A DNA stretch of 64,000 nt, from the NCBI RefSeq assembly GCF_029910215.1, contig NZ_CP110396.1:744001-808000 (forward strand). Reading direction: 5' to 3'. Source of the stretch: Paraburkholderia sp. D15 (GTDB lineage Bacteria > Pseudomonadota > Gammaproteobacteria > Burkholderiales > Burkholderiaceae). Position numbers and translations under genes: made by a program. How positions within the stretch are numbered: position 1 is the stretch's first letter; every line of letters starts with the position of its first letter. Positions 45,969 through 56,426 of the stretch are shown piece after piece. The notes below the pieces were generated by a model. It saw nothing but the letters and a program-made list of their open reading frames with translations, made no database searches and was not told the origin of the DNA.

Positions 45969-47251
45969 CGGACGGCCCCGAGTCTTTTGTGCGAGACGGT
46001 CTCGCGAGAGATGGACAATTCACTGCGGGATAATTCACTGCGGGACGACAGCGCATACATCGCGAGCAATGCGGAGAAGACATACGACGGCGATACCAGC
46101 GCCATGGAGAAAGCGTTATCGAAACAGAAGGCCAACACGACAAACCACCATGTCGCACCAGGTCGCCGCCCTTGTCCGTAACGCAGCACGAAGCCGAGCC
46201 AGACGAGCGCACCCAGCAGACCGAGTTCGACGAACAGATGCGGATAGAACGTATCGGTCGTCTTCAGGACGGAACCGAGTCCGTACCAGTTGAAGTGATA
46301 GAGGGCATAGAGCGGCGAACCGTACTTCACCGACGCAGGACCGCCGAACGCGCCAAGCCCCTCTCCCAGCAGATTGCCCTTGCCCAGCGATTCGATCATG
46401 ACCCGGTAGGATTCGGCTCGCGCCGAATTACCGGCGACGATATAGAACGAGATCTTGGCCGCCGCCACATTCAACAGCGAATCCACGTAGCCGCTTGTCA
46501 CGACCCATAACCCGGCACAGGTCGCCGCCGCTGCAGCAAGCCAGACGCGCGGACTCATCTTCTTCGCCATCAACGGATAGCACGCCAACGTCGCGAACAT
46601 CTTGAACGAGAAGCCGAGCAGCGCGAACAGCAGAAAAAACCAGGCGGCACGCCGGGACTGGCTGGTCGGCCTGTATTGACGACACAGCACGAACGCGCAG
46701 AAATTGATGAAACTGAATTCGGAAAAGAAACCCATCCAGCCCTGTGCTCGCAGAAACAGGCCCGAGTCGATCCGGATCGGCAGCAGCAACGGCAATCCGC
46801 TCAGGTAGGCAAGGTAGAAGTAGCACTGGAACAGATCGTTACTGAGCACGATCGCAAAGAACACCTTCAGCACCGCGTCGATGCGGTCCCGATAGGCGAA
46901 CAACGCCAGCGTGATCACAACGGGAAACAGGAAGCGCACGAACTCTTCCATGCCCGCATCCGCGTTGAACGCTCGCATCAGGTCGATCCACAGCACGAAC
47001 AGCAACGGCGCGGCCAGCACGATCAAGCGGTGAAATCTCGGCCTGATCCACAGCGCCAGCAACAACAATACGAACGCGACGATCTTGACGTGTTGCGAGC
47101 GCTCGTCTTCGAGCGTCAGCATGGTGTCGCTGATGCAGAAAACCGGATACGCGAGCGCGACGGCCCACGCACCGATCGAACCAAGCGTCGGGGGGCGTCG
47201 CGCTTGCGTGGTCGAGGTCATCGCCGAGGTCATCAAGGCGGGCACGTTCAT
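45965..47251 (-). CDS. wzy: Polysaccharide polymerase (Wzy-like)
   Basis: This 428-residue protein has about ten to twelve hydrophobic segments and a large loop around 280-330 (LGEGLGAFGGPASVKYGSPL) typical of O-antigen/EPS polymerases that join repeat units in the periplasm. Sequence similarity in this class is low, so the call rests on topology and position between wzx and the GT genes. Near the C terminus a 15-bp unit is duplicated (46017-46045), giving SRSELSRSELS. The start overlaps the wzx stop. Confidence 0.82.
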   Translation of the reverse strand: MNVPALMTSAMTSTTQARRPPTLGSIGAWAVALAYPVFCISDTMLTLEDERSQHVKIVAFVLLLLALWIRPRFHRLIVLAAPLLFVLWIDLMRAFNADAGMEEFVRFLFPVVITLALFAYRDRIDAVLKVFFAIVLSNDLFQCYFYLAYLSGLPLLLPIRIDSGLFLRAQGWMGFFSEFSFINFCAFVLCRQYRPTSQSRRAAWFFLLFALLGFSFKMFATLACYPLMAKKMSPRVWLAAAAATCAGLWVVTSGYVDSLLNVAAAKISFYIVAGNSARAESYRVMIESLGKGNLLGEGLGAFGGPASVKYGSPLYALYHFNWYGLGSVLKTTDTFYPHLFVELGLLGALVWLGFVLRYGQGRRPGATWWFVVLAFCFDNAFSMALVSPSYVFSALLAMYALSSRSELSRSELSISRETVSHKRLGAVR

Positions 47252-48519
47252 CGCGGCGCCTCCGGTTCGCGCTGAAGCACGGATAAGTCCTTAGCGCGGG
47301 CTCGCTCACCCGTCGCGTCGAATTGAACGCATAGGTCCGCCGCCCTGTTGCGCACGAGCCGGTTTCGAACCGCCGTCACGAGGATCGCCGCCAGCAGGAT
47401 CAGGACGAAACCCGGCTGTCCGCCGATCCCGATGCACGACCCGCCCAACACGGCGAACGCCGCGGTCGTCGTCATATTGATGCGGGCCGTGTCGGCGCCC
47501 TTCTCGAACGCCATCATCACGCTGCTGCCGACCATGCCCATCATCCCGACCGCGCACAGCAGCGCGAGCAGCATACCGGCGACGATCGCCATGCTTCGAT
47601 CGTCGCCGGCCTCCGCATGCCAAAGGACCATGCCCACGACGAGCACCGCATTGACGGCCAGCACCATGCCATTCGACCAGCCGATGCTGCGACGCATGTC
47701 GCGCAGCGTCGTATCGAATGGCAGTGCCGCCGCCCGGCGCCTCGCCAGCTCCGGCAGTTGCGCGAGGGAAATCGCGCGCGGCAACAGCATGCCGGCCGCC
47801 GTCACCGACGCAAGCAGCGACACCATGCCGGCGAACGACGCGCCGCACATCAGCGTCGCGGCCGGTACGATCACCAGCGCCATGCCGCCCGACAGAAAAT
47901 TCGTCAGACCGAACTGCAGGCCTTTCACGTCGAACGTTCGCGGCCACGCGCCGCGCGACGGCAACCCAACCGTGACGAACAACCCCGCCGCGCAAAGGCC
48001 GAGCGCAGCGGCCAGCGCGCACGACGGCGACAGTCCGCGCTGCCGGCACAACCCCAGCAGAAGCATGGAACTCGCGATCAACAGCAGATCGAAAACCACC
48101 GCCGTTCGATACCGCCGCTGCGCGACGAAGTAATGACGCGCGACCTGATACGCGGACCATCCCCACAAGAGCGACAGGAAGCCCACCCCATCCACGTCGA
48201 CCACACCACTCAGCGCGAGCGCCAGAGTCCCAACGGTCACGGCGATCGTGGTGGCAAGCGCCATCGCGGCGAGCGGATAGAACGCATCGCGCGCGGCCCG
48301 TTCGTGCACCGCGCCGGGTACGCGCACGAGAATCAGCGTGGCCCAGCCGATCGCCGTGAAGAAGGCCGCCATCTGCGCAATCGACATGTTCGACGCGACC
48401 CGCCCCAACTCCGCCAGGGAGTAGATGCGCTGTACCGCGAGAAATGTGACCACGCGATACAGGCCGGGCGAACCGGTGCATAGCAGCGCCTCGAACCGTT
48501 TGAGCAGACCGTCACGCAT
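47248..48519 (-). CDS. wzx: Polysaccharide flippase (Wzx-like)
   Basis: This 423-residue membrane protein has about twelve helices, including IAQMAAFFTAIGWATLILV and GLQFGLTNFLSGGMALVIV. These fit the MOP/PST flippases that move undecaprenyl-linked repeat units across the inner membrane. The ATG at 48519 is preceded by GAGGAG; the long upstream frame is only a shadow through the tandem repeat and wecC. It is coupled to wzy by ATGA. Confidence 0.85.
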   Translation of the reverse strand: MRDGLLKRFEALLCTGSPGLYRVVTFLAVQRIYSLAELGRVASNMSIAQMAAFFTAIGWATLILVRVPGAVHERAARDAFYPLAAMALATTIAVTVGTLALALSGVVDVDGVGFLSLLWGWSAYQVARHYFVAQRRYRTAVVFDLLLIASSMLLLGLCRQRGLSPSCALAAALGLCAAGLFVTVGLPSRGAWPRTFDVKGLQFGLTNFLSGGMALVIVPAATLMCGASFAGMVSLLASVTAAGMLLPRAISLAQLPELARRRAAALPFDTTLRDMRRSIGWSNGMVLAVNAVLVVGMVLWHAEAGDDRSMAIVAGMLLALLCAVGMMGMVGSSVMMAFEKGADTARINMTTTAAFAVLGGSCIGIGGQPGFVLILLAAILVTAVRNRLVRNRAADLCVQFDATGERARAKDLSVLQREPEAPR

Positions 48520-48552
48520 GGCGCGCTCCTCGCGCGGCCACCGGTTGCTTAC

Positions 48553-48595
48553 GTGACTCAAGTGACTCAAGCGACTCAAGCGACTCAAGCGACAC
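48553..48595. repeat. 9-bp tandem repeat at the wecC/wzx junction
   Basis: The unit GTGACTCAA/GCGACTCAA occurs four times in a row (48553-48588), followed by a partial unit (GCGACA). The wecC stop codon (48585-48587) lies within the array. No palindrome or spacer pattern, so not CRISPR. Confidence 0.85.
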
Positions 48596-49838
48596 GGGCA
48601 TTCGCCAGCAAACCGCGCGTATCGATCACCACCTTCGCCTGCAGGCGCACCGGATCGACGCGCTTGAACGGCGTGTGATCGACGAGCACCAGAATCACGT
48701 CCGCTTCGCCGAGCGCATCGCCCAATTCGCAGAGCCGCGCCTTGCCCTCCAGCGCGGCGGGCAACTCGCGAATATTCGGTTCCACCACCAGTACCTGCCC
48801 CACGAAACGCTCGGCGAGTTCGAGCGTGATGTCGAGCGCGGGACTCTCGCGTAGATCGTCGATATTGGCCTTGAACGCCAGCCCGAGGCACGCGATCACC
48901 GGTTCCCGGAAACGCCGGGCCGCGCGCTCGACCCGCTCGATCACATGGCGCGGCTTGTCGTCGTTGACGTTTCTCGCGGTGCGGATCAGGCGCGCATGAT
49001 CCGGCGCCGAATCGACGATGAACCACGGGTCCACCGCAATGCAGTGTCCGCCGACGCCCGGTCCCGGCTGCAGAATGCTCACGCGCGGATGACGGTTCGC
49101 GAGCCGGATCAGCTCCCATACATTGATGTCGAGCGTGTCGCAGATCACCGACATCTCGTTGGCGAACGCAATGTTCACATCGCGAAACGAGTTCTCGGTC
49201 AGCTTGCACATTTCGGCGGTGCGGGCATCGGTAAGAATGCATTCGCCACGCACGAAGCACTGGTAGAGTTCGCGCGCCAGCTCGCCGCAGCGCGGCGTCA
49301 TCCCGCCGATCACGCGATCGTTCTCCACCAGTTCGCGCACCACATGTCCCGGCAAGACGCGCTCGGGACAATGCGCGACGCGAATGTCCGAATGCTCGCC
49401 CGCCTGCTGCGGGAACGTCAGATCGGCACGCAACGCAGCCATCCACGCCGCCATCTGTTCGGTTGCGCCGACCGGCGACGTCGATTCGAGCACGACCAGA
49501 TCGCCCTTCTTCAGCACGGGCGCAATCGCCTCGCTCGCCGCCTGAATGAAACTGAGGTCGGGTTTGTTGCCGTCCAGGAATGGCGTCGGCACCGCGACCA
49601 GGAACGCCTCCGCCGGCTCCGGCGTCGAGCTGGCGCGCAGATAGCCTTGCGTCACCGCCGCGTGCACCAGCATGTCGAGTTCGGGCTCGACGATGTGGAT
49701 CTCGCCGCGATTGATCGTATCCACCGCCTGCCGGTTCACGTCCACGCCGATCACCTGTTTTCTGCGCGCGGCGAACGCCGCCGCCGTCGGCAAACCGATA
49801 TAGCCCAGACCGATTACCGATATCGTTTCGAAACTCAT
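48585..49838 (-). CDS. wecC: UDP-N-acetyl-D-mannosamine dehydrogenase (WecC)
   Basis: This 417-residue NAD-dependent enzyme oxidises UDP-ManNAc to UDP-ManNAcA. Motifs: ISVIGLGYIGLPTAAAFA (Rossmann), VAVPTPF, ESTSPVGATE, TENSFRDVNIAFANE and the catalytic PGPGVGGHCIAVDPWF with the active Cys. It shares its fold with UDP-glucose dehydrogenases, but the LGYIGLPTA and VGGHCI segments with adjacent wecB favour ManNAc. It follows wecB by 49 bases. Confidence 0.94.
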   Translation of the reverse strand: MSFETISVIGLGYIGLPTAAAFAARRKQVIGVDVNRQAVDTINRGEIHIVEPELDMLVHAAVTQGYLRASSTPEPAEAFLVAVPTPFLDGNKPDLSFIQAASEAIAPVLKKGDLVVLESTSPVGATEQMAAWMAALRADLTFPQQAGEHSDIRVAHCPERVLPGHVVRELVENDRVIGGMTPRCGELARELYQCFVRGECILTDARTAEMCKLTENSFRDVNIAFANEMSVICDTLDINVWELIRLANRHPRVSILQPGPGVGGHCIAVDPWFIVDSAPDHARLIRTARNVNDDKPRHVIERVERAARRFREPVIACLGLAFKANIDDLRESPALDITLELAERFVGQVLVVEPNIRELPAALEGKARLCELGDALGEADVILVLVDHTPFKRVDPVRLQAKVVIDTRGLLANARVA

Positions 49839-49887
49839 CGTTCTTCTCTCTTTCCGTTGTTGTGTTTTTTTCCGCGACGGTGTCGCG

Positions 49888-51009
49888 TCAGAACGCCGCC
49901 AGCGCCTGCGCGATCTGCTCGCAGGCGTGTCCGGTGCCATAGGGATTGCCGCCGCGCGTCATCGCGCGATACTGGCCGGCATCGTTCAACAGTTGCAGCG
50001 CGTTGTCGGCGATCCGCCGCGCGCTGGTGCCCACGAGCCGCACGACGCCCGCGTCGATCGCTTCCTGGCGCTCGGTCGTATCGCGCATCACGAGCACCGG
50101 TTTGCCGAGCGACGGCGCCTCTTCCTGCACGCCGCCGGAGTCGGTGAGAATCAGCGTCGCGCGGTCCATCAACCGTACGAAGGGCAGGTAGTCGAGCGGT
50201 TCGAGCAGATGAATGTTGGCGACACCCGTCAGCAGCCGATTGACCGGCTCGCGGACAGCCGGATTCAGATGCACCGGATAGACGATGTCGACATCGGGCT
50301 GCGCGCGTGCAATCTGCAACAGCGCCGCGCAGATCTGCTCGAAGCCGGCGCCGAAACTTTCGCGCCGGTGTCCCGTCACCAGCACCACGCGGCGTTCTGG
50401 CGCGAAGCACGGCAGCATGGCATCGGCGGCGCGGCACAGCGCGGCGTCGGTGGCGAGGCGCTGGCGCACCTGCAACAGCGCATCGATCACGGTATTGCCG
50501 GTCACCACGACGTGCCGCGCGGCGACGCCCTCGGCGAGCAGGTTGGCGCGCGCCTGTTCGGTCGGTGCGAAATGCAGCGCGGCCAGCACGCCGGTCAACC
50601 TGCGATTCGCTTCTTCCGGCCACGGCGACAACAGATCGCCGGTGCGCAGACCCGCCTCCACATGACCGACGGGAATCCGCTGATAGAACGCGGCGAGACT
50701 TGCCGCCATCGTCGTGGTGGTATCGCCATGCACGAGCACCGCGTCGGGCCGCCACGCGTTCAGCACGTCGCGCATGCCGAGCAGGATGGCCGCATTCAGG
50801 TCGTACAGATCCTGGCCGGGTTTCATCACGTCGAGGTCGAAGTCCGGGCGAATCGCGAACAGGTCGAGCACCTGATCGAGCATCTCGCGATGCTGGCCGG
50901 TCACGCACACCCGGCAATCGAAGCGGGCGTCCGTGCGTAGCCGCTCGACGAGCGGCGCCATCTTGATCGCCTCGGGGCGGGTGCCGAAGGTCAGCAGAAT
51001 TCTTCTCAT
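49888..51009 (-). CDS. wecB: UDP-N-acetylglucosamine 2-epimerase (WecB)
   Basis: This 373-residue non-hydrolysing epimerase makes UDP-ManNAc from UDP-GlcNAc, the substrate of WecC. Motifs: [68 protein letters not shown] and [20 protein letters not shown]. The ATG at 51009 gives the family N terminus; the longer frame upstream runs into wzc sequence. Cytoplasmic. Confidence 0.95.
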   Translation of the reverse strand: MRRILLTFGTRPEAIKMAPLVERLRTDARFDCRVCVTGQHREMLDQVLDLFAIRPDFDLDVMKPGQDLYDLNAAILLGMRDVLNAWRPDAVLVHGDTTTTMAASLAAFYQRIPVGHVEAGLRTGDLLSPWPEEANRRLTGVLAALHFAPTEQARANLLAEGVAARHVVVTGNTVIDALLQVRQRLATDAALCRAADAMLPCFAPERRVVLVTGHRRESFGAGFEQICAALLQIARAQPDVDIVYPVHLNPAVREPVNRLLTGVANIHLLEPLDYLPFVRLMDRATLILTDSGGVQEEAPSLGKPVLVMRDTTERQEAIDAGVVRLVGTSARRIADNALQLLNDAGQYRAMTRGGNPYGTGHACEQIAQALAAF

Positions 51010-51052
51010 GCGTGCATCTCCATCTGTGCGTCTCGCCATCGCGACATGGCGC

Positions 51053-53260
51053 TCACGCCGCCGTGTCGGGCGTACTGTGGTAAGGGGAATAGGCGTAGTC
51101 GGAGGCACGCAGCGGCACGTCGCCCAGCACGACGCCGTCGATCGACACGCCCGCGGCACCCAGCAGGCGCGTGGTCTCGCGCAACTCGGCGGCACTGTGG
51201 CGCGCGTGGCGCATCACCAGCAGCGTCGTGCCCGCGTGCTTGCCGATCAGCGCCGAATCGGTCACGGCGAGAACAGGTGGCGTGTCGAGAATCACGATGT
51301 CGTAGGCCTGCGCGAACTGTTCGAGCAGCGTGCCGAGACGCTCGCCGTACAGCATTTCGGCAGGCATCGGCGAACCACGTCCACGCGTGAGCACGTCGAG
51401 ACCCGGCAGCACCTGGCGGTGCAGCACGGCATCGAGTTCCGCGCCGGCGATCATGTCCGGCAACCCGCGTTCGCGCGACAATCCGAAGTACCGATGCAAC
51501 TCGCCGCGCCGCATGTCGCCGTCGACGATCAGCACGCGCTTGCCCACCGACGCCAGCACCACCGCGAGATTCGCCGACAGGAACGACTTGCCGACGTGCG
51601 GACGCGGACCGGTGATCATCACGACGTTGTTCGGCGCTTCGGCGAGCCGGAACTGCAGCGCGGTGCGCAGGCTGCGCACGCCTTCCACCGCGATGTCGTC
51701 AGGCGCGCTCACGGCAAGAATGTGAGCGCCCTGTTCGCCCCGGCTCGCGGCGCGTTGCAAACGCATCTGCCGTTCGCTGTGCGAGATGACCGCATAAACC
51801 GGCGCACGCGCGATCTCTTCGATTTCGAGCGGACTGTCGAGGCCGTTGCGCAAGGCCCGCCGCACGAAGGCGGCAGCCGCGCCCAGCATCAAACCCAGTG
51901 CGCCCGCCGCCGCGATCACGAGCGCCTTTCTCGGCTTCACGGGCTGCTCGGCGGTGACCGCGTAATCGACCACGCGCACGTTGCCTAACTGGCCAGCCTT
52001 CAGCACGCCGAGTTGCTGCGCGCTATCCATCAGATTGGTGTAGAGGCCCGAATTGATATCGACCTCACGCAGCAGGCGCACAGCCGCTTGCTGCGTGTTC
52101 GGCAGCGCGGCGATCTTCGCGTCGAGCACGTTCTGTCGACGGCGCAGATCCGCCAGTTGAGCCTCGAGCGCCGTCACCGATGGATGCGTCGGCGTGAATC
52201 GTTGCAACAACTCCGAACGTTGCCGCTGCAACGCAAGGACTTGCGCGTTCGCGTCGGCGGCACCCTGCAACAGCAGACGGCTCTCCGCGTCGAGATCGAT
52301 CGTGCCGTTGCGATTGCGGAACGTGTTGTAGCGCTGTTCGGCGTGCTCCAGATCGGCGCGCAACTGCGGCAACCGGTCGCCGAGAAATCCCAGCATCTGT
52401 TGCGCCCGCGCGGATTTCCAGCCGACATTGCGTTGCACGTAGGCACGCACGATCGCGTTGACGGTCGCGGTGGTACGCGCGCTGTCGTCGCCGTCGAGCC
52501 GGATGCCGATTACACCCGACTGTTTCGTTTTCTCGGCGACGTCCAGCGTTTTCTGCAATTGCACCGTGGTGAGCTGCGTCGATGTGCGGCTCAATCTGAA
52601 CTCGGTGCCGCTTCGCGCGATCACGCTGTCCACGCGCAAACTGACGGGACCGTCCCCGGTCATGCCGGTGGCGACCTCGCCCACGCGTCCGTTGAGCACG
52701 GTCTCGCCGGTTGCACTTCTTAGCTCGAAATGTTCGTTGGTGCCGGCGATCAAGGTGAATCGCTTCGTGTACAACGTGGGCGGCACGTCGAACTGGGACA
52801 CGCGCAGCGTCTCGCCGCCCCACGCGAAACGGCCCAGACCCCACACGGGCTCGGCGAGCGTGCCGTCCGCCGCCGTGCGCGCGATCGCCCGGCCGATCAG
52901 GGGAAAATAGCGCGGCTGCGCGTCGATATCCAGATGCAGCTGACGCACCGTATCGTCGACAACCGACCTCGAGCGGATCAGTTCGATCTCGGCGTCGGCC
53001 GTGCCCTTGCCGCTGAAAATCTGCGCGAGGTCGCCGAGCTTGTCGTTCAGCGCGCCGGTATCGTCGTCGACCTGGACCGTCGCGTCGGCGCGGTACACCG
53101 GCGTGCCGAGGAACGCGTAGCCGACGCCGAGCGCGAGCACCGTTGCAGTGATCGCCGCAATCAGCGTACGGTTTTCGATCAGCACGGACGTCACTTCGGA
53201 AAGATCGATTTCATCGTCACGATGCGCTACGACCGCGGTGGGATTGAGATGCATGCTCAT
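51053..53260 (-). CDS. wzc: Exopolysaccharide export tyrosine autokinase (Wzc-like)
   Basis: This 735-residue inner-membrane co-polymerase and kinase has a Wzz domain (about 16-110) with membrane helices near 32-52 and 440-460, and a long periplasmic coiled coil (about 280-400). The cytoplasmic BY-kinase carries Walker [10 protein letters not shown] (551-559), A' VLIVDGDM (576-583) and Walker B VILDTPP. The C-terminal tyrosine cluster is Y722, Y724 and Y727. Phosphorylation cycles there, reversed by the neighbouring phosphatase, control polymer length and export through Wza. Confidence 0.95.
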   Translation of the reverse strand: MSMHLNPTAVVAHRDDEIDLSEVTSVLIENRTLIAAITATVLALGVGYAFLGTPVYRADATVQVDDDTGALNDKLGDLAQIFSGKGTADAEIELIRSRSVVDDTVRQLHLDIDAQPRYFPLIGRAIARTAADGTLAEPVWGLGRFAWGGETLRVSQFDVPPTLYTKRFTLIAGTNEHFELRSATGETVLNGRVGEVATGMTGDGPVSLRVDSVIARSGTEFRLSRTSTQLTTVQLQKTLDVAEKTKQSGVIGIRLDGDDSARTTATVNAIVRAYVQRNVGWKSARAQQMLGFLGDRLPQLRADLEHAEQRYNTFRNRNGTIDLDAESRLLLQGAADANAQVLALQRQRSELLQRFTPTHPSVTALEAQLADLRRRQNVLDAKIAALPNTQQAAVRLLREVDINSGLYTNLMDSAQQLGVLKAGQLGNVRVVDYAVTAEQPVKPRKALVIAAAGALGLMLGAAAAFVRRALRNGLDSPLEIEEIARAPVYAVISHSERQMRLQRAASRGEQGAHILAVSAPDDIAVEGVRSLRTALQFRLAEAPNNVVMITGPRPHVGKSFLSANLAVVLASVGKRVLIVDGDMRRGELHRYFGLSRERGLPDMIAGAELDAVLHRQVLPGLDVLTRGRGSPMPAEMLYGERLGTLLEQFAQAYDIVILDTPPVLAVTDSALIGKHAGTTLLVMRHARHSAAELRETTRLLGAAGVSIDGVVLGDVPLRASDYAYSPYHSTPDTAA

Positions 53261-53263
53261 GAT

Positions 53264-53701
53264 TCAGCGCACCACCGCGGCGATCGCATCCAGCCAGCGC
53301 TGCACGCCCTGCTCGATCTGCGCGATGGCCAGTTCAAACGTGAAGCGGCCGCGCCGGTACGGATCGACGATATCGAGCCGCTCGTGCTCGCCGAGCCGGT
53401 AGACGCGGCCACGCGCGAAGGGAAACGCGTGCTCGATCAGCGCGCACTGCGCTCGCGTCATCGCCAGAATCAGGCGGGCGCCGCGTACCTGCGCCGGCGT
53501 CAACACGCTCGACACATGCGGACGCAGATCGATGCCCCGGCCGTCCATCAACTCGACGGCGAGCGCGGGGGCGCGACGCCCCACGAGCGCGCGCGTGCCC
53601 GCCGAATGCACGGCGACGCGCGGCAGCGCGGCGGCCAGCAACGCGGCCGCCATCGGACTGCGGCAGAGATTGCCTTCGCATACCATCAGCACGTCGGTCA
53701 T
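53264..53701 (-). CDS. wzb: Low-molecular-weight protein tyrosine phosphatase (Wzb-like)
   Basis: This 145-residue phosphatase carries the C-x5-R-S active loop CEGNLCRSPMAA starting at residue 8 and the general-acid Asp in DIVDPYRRG near residue 113. It dephosphorylates the Wzc tyrosine cluster. It overlaps wza by four bases (ATGA) and precedes wzc by three bases, the classical wza-wzb-wzc order. Confidence 0.94.
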   Translation of the reverse strand: MTDVLMVCEGNLCRSPMAAALLAAALPRVAVHSAGTRALVGRRAPALAVELMDGRGIDLRPHVSSVLTPAQVRGARLILAMTRAQCALIEHAFPFARGRVYRLGEHERLDIVDPYRRGRFTFELAIAQIEQGVQRWLDAIAAVVR

Positions 53702-54900
53702 TTCGCGATCACTCCCGCCGTCAGGCCCGAACTGATCAACGGCATCAGCAAACTCAGCACGCGATTGAAGCGAACCAGCCCACTACCGTCGACGTACACC
53801 ACATCCTTCGATTGCAGCTCGAAATCCTTCGCGAGCAGCATCGCCACCGGCGAATGGCCGTCGAGGTGAAACACCTGCGGCGCGCCGTTCGTCGAGCCGC
53901 GAATCACGAACATCTGCGCGGCGTCCGCGGTCGACGCGTTCACGCTGCCGGCCTGCGCCAATGCATCGGCCAGCGTGATACGGCCGGTCCGGTGCGGCAC
54001 GGCCGAGACGGGTTTGTTCACTTCGCCCATCACGTACACGTCGTTTTCATCGCGCGCCGTCACGCGCAGCAGGTCGCCCGGGTTCAGAAAGAGCCGCGAC
54101 GGACTGACACCCTGCGCCAGCATCTGCGTCAGATTCACGCGATGAGACAGGCCATCGCGCACCAGCACCAGCGCGCTCTGATCGGCGCTGTCGCTGAAGC
54201 CGCCGCTGCGGCCGAGCGCTTCGTATAGCGTCATGGGCACGTCGTTGACGGCGAGCGCGCCGGGATTGCGCACCTCGCCATCCACATACACCTGACTCGC
54301 GCGGTACGACGCCACGCGCACCGTCACCTGCGGCTTGACGAAGTACTTCGCAAGCGCGGCGCTCAGACGCTGCTGGATCTCCTCGGTCCGCAAGCCCGCC
54401 ACGCGCAGCGTGCCGGCATAGGGAAACGTGATCGTGCCGTTCTGCTCGACGGTGAAGCCGGACAGGGGATCGCCCGCGCGCGCCGACGAATCGAGTTGCG
54501 ACGAACCGAGCGCCGCCGCGAATTCCGGATGGTCCCAGATCACGATGCGCAACACGTCGCCCGCGCCGACGGTGTAGGCGCGCGACGTACCGGCCAGCAG
54601 TTGCGACAGTTCGAGCTGCTGGCGCTTGCGGTTTTGCATCAGCCGCGCGACGAGCGCTGCGTCGATTTCCGTAATCGGGATGTCGGGCATGGCGGCGTTC
54701 GCGTCCAAGACGGCCTCGCTCGGGACGGTTCCGGTCGCGGCGATTTCATCCGTCGTCCCAGCCATCGAACGAGGCTCGACCGCCACTCGCGAGGTATTCA
54801 TTCGCATGCCCGGCGCCACTGCGCATGCGCTATTCAACAATACCGCCGCCATCGACACATACAGCCGGAACCGGCGACAACTCTTCAATAATGCAAACAT
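53698..54900 (-). CDS. wza: Polysaccharide export outer-membrane lipoprotein (Wza-like)
   Basis: This 400-residue protein has a lipoprotein signal with lipobox LLNSAC (Cys about 26), a Poly_export domain (about 105-200; YTVGAGDVLRIVIWDHPE) and SLBB repeats (VYVDGEVRNPG, VYVMGEVNKPV). It oligomerises into the outer-membrane export channel. The ATG at 54900 is preceded by GAGGAG, about 12 bases upstream. Confidence 0.94.
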   Translation of the reverse strand: MFALLKSCRRFRLYVSMAAVLLNSACAVAPGMRMNTSRVAVEPRSMAGTTDEIAATGTVPSEAVLDANAAMPDIPITEIDAALVARLMQNRKRQQLELSQLLAGTSRAYTVGAGDVLRIVIWDHPEFAAALGSSQLDSSARAGDPLSGFTVEQNGTITFPYAGTLRVAGLRTEEIQQRLSAALAKYFVKPQVTVRVASYRASQVYVDGEVRNPGALAVNDVPMTLYEALGRSGGFSDSADQSALVLVRDGLSHRVNLTQMLAQGVSPSRLFLNPGDLLRVTARDENDVYVMGEVNKPVSAVPHRTGRITLADALAQAGSVNASTADAAQMFVIRGSTNGAPQVFHLDGHSPVAMLLAKDFELQSKDVVYVDGSGLVRFNRVLSLLMPLISSGLTAGVIAK

Positions 54901-55010
54901 CGTGTTCAACCTGCTCCTCGAACGAGTGTGCAATCGCGCAACTCGTTATCACGCACATAATCAGCCATACCAACTAATCTGCAAAAACCGAATCACGCTC
55001 CATCTCTTCT

Positions 55011-56426
55011 TCAATAGGCATTGCGGTTCATCAAGCCCTTCACCACCGTCGCCACGACGATCCGCATGTCGAGCGCGAACGACCAGTTGCGCAGGTAATA
55101 CAGATCGTGTTCCACCCGCCGCTGCATTTTCTCGATGCGGTCGGTCTCGCCGCGAAAGCCATTGACCTGCGCCCAGCCGGTAATACCGGGCTTGATCCGA
55201 TAGCGATGGATGTAGCCGTCGACGATGGTCCGGTACTGATCGTCGTGCTCGATCGCATGTGGCCGGGGGCCGACCACCGACATCTCGCCGCGCAGCACGT
55301 TGAGAAACTGCGGCAACTCGTCGAGGCTGGTACGGCGCAGAAACGCCCCGACGCGAGTGACGCGCGGGTCGCGCCGCGTCGCCTGCCGGACCACGCCGGC
55401 TTTTTGCGCGTGCGCGCGCATCGAACGAAACTTGAAGATGCGGAACACGCGCCCGTTCGCCCCTTTACGGCGCTGCGTAAACAGCACCGGCCCCTTCGAT
55501 GTGACCTTGACCGCAACCGCGATGGCGAGCATCAACGGCGCCAACGCCACCAGCACGGCCGCGGCGAACACGCGGTCGAACAGCGCTTTTTGCAGCAACG
55601 AATAAGGCGTCATCGGCGACGCGACGAGATTGATCGCGGGAGAACCCAGCAGATCGACCACGTGACGGTCGAACATCACGAGACCGCGCACGTCGGGCAG
55701 AAAGCGCAGGTTGACCAGATCGCCGCTGAATTCCGCGAGCACTCGCAGCAGCATGTCCTGCTCGGACATCGGCAGCGCGAGCCAGATTTCGTCGACCTGT
55801 TCGCGGCGCACCCAGTCGGCGAATTCGCCGAAACTCCAGAAGCCCGGCAAGCCGTGCACAGTCGTTTCGCCCCCGCCCGCCGTGTGAAAAATAGCCACGG
55901 CGCGAAACCCCGCTTGCGGCGATGCCGTGAGATTCGCGATCACACCGTCGCGATGCTTGCCCGCGCCCATCACCGCCACCGTGCGCAGATTGCGGCCCGC
56001 GCGCCGCATCCGGCCCAGCGCCGCATGCACCAGCAGCCGCGAGGTCACCAGACCGCCGGCGGTCAACGCGGTCCAGCTCACGCACCACAGCCGCGAAAGC
56101 GACGCGGTGCGATGCAGCAAAAACATCACCGCGAGACCGCAGACCTGCACCGCCAGCCAGCCGATGACGATGCGCACGCTCAAGTGCCATTTCGAGCGCC
56201 CGCGCCACGAGTCGTACACGCCGAACCACGGCAGCAACAGAATCGCGAGCGCCATATCGAACGCGACGAAGGACGCCTCGACGATCGCCCGGCCCGGCTC
56301 CGGCAGCCACAACCACGAAGCCAGCGTTGTGCCCAGGCCAATCAGCATGACATCGAGCAGGCGCGCGACCGCGCTTTCCATATCGGCGAACTCACGGCCT
56401 GTAGGCTGGCGAATCACTGTGTGCAT
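55011..56426 (-). CDS. wcaJ: Undecaprenyl-phosphate hexose-1-phosphate transferase (WcaJ-like)
   Basis: This 471-residue polyisoprenyl-phosphate hexose transferase starts each repeat unit, most likely with glucose-1-phosphate. It has four N-terminal membrane helices (about 18-140), a CoA-binding-like domain and the C-terminal catalytic bacterial sugar transferase module (FTQRRKGANGRVFRIFKFRS, LDELPQFLNVLRGEMSVVGP, YRIKPGITGWAQVNG). It is the first gene of the EPS operon, whose promoter must lie in 56427-56760. Confidence 0.94.
   Translation of the reverse strand: MHTVIRQPTGREFADMESAVARLLDVMLIGLGTTLASWLWLPEPGRAIVEASFVAFDMALAILLLPWFGVYDSWRGRSKWHLSVRIVIGWLAVQVCGLAVMFLLHRTASLSRLWCVSWTALTAGGLVTSRLLVHAALGRMRRAGRNLRTVAVMGAGKHRDGVIANLTASPQAGFRAVAIFHTAGGGETTVHGLPGFWSFGEFADWVRREQVDEIWLALPMSEQDMLLRVLAEFSGDLVNLRFLPDVRGLVMFDRHVVDLLGSPAINLVASPMTPYSLLQKALFDRVFAAAVLVALAPLMLAIAVAVKVTSKGPVLFTQRRKGANGRVFRIFKFRSMRAHAQKAGVVRQATRRDPRVTRVGAFLRRTSLDELPQFLNVLRGEMSVVGPRPHAIEHDDQYRTIVDGYIHRYRIKPGITGWAQVNGFRGETDRIEKMQRRVEHDLYYLRNWSFALDMRIVVATVVKGLMNRNAY

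Noticed and set aside
48553..48595. CRISPR array
   Set aside because: Units are 9 bp, contiguous and without spacers; no cas genes in the window.
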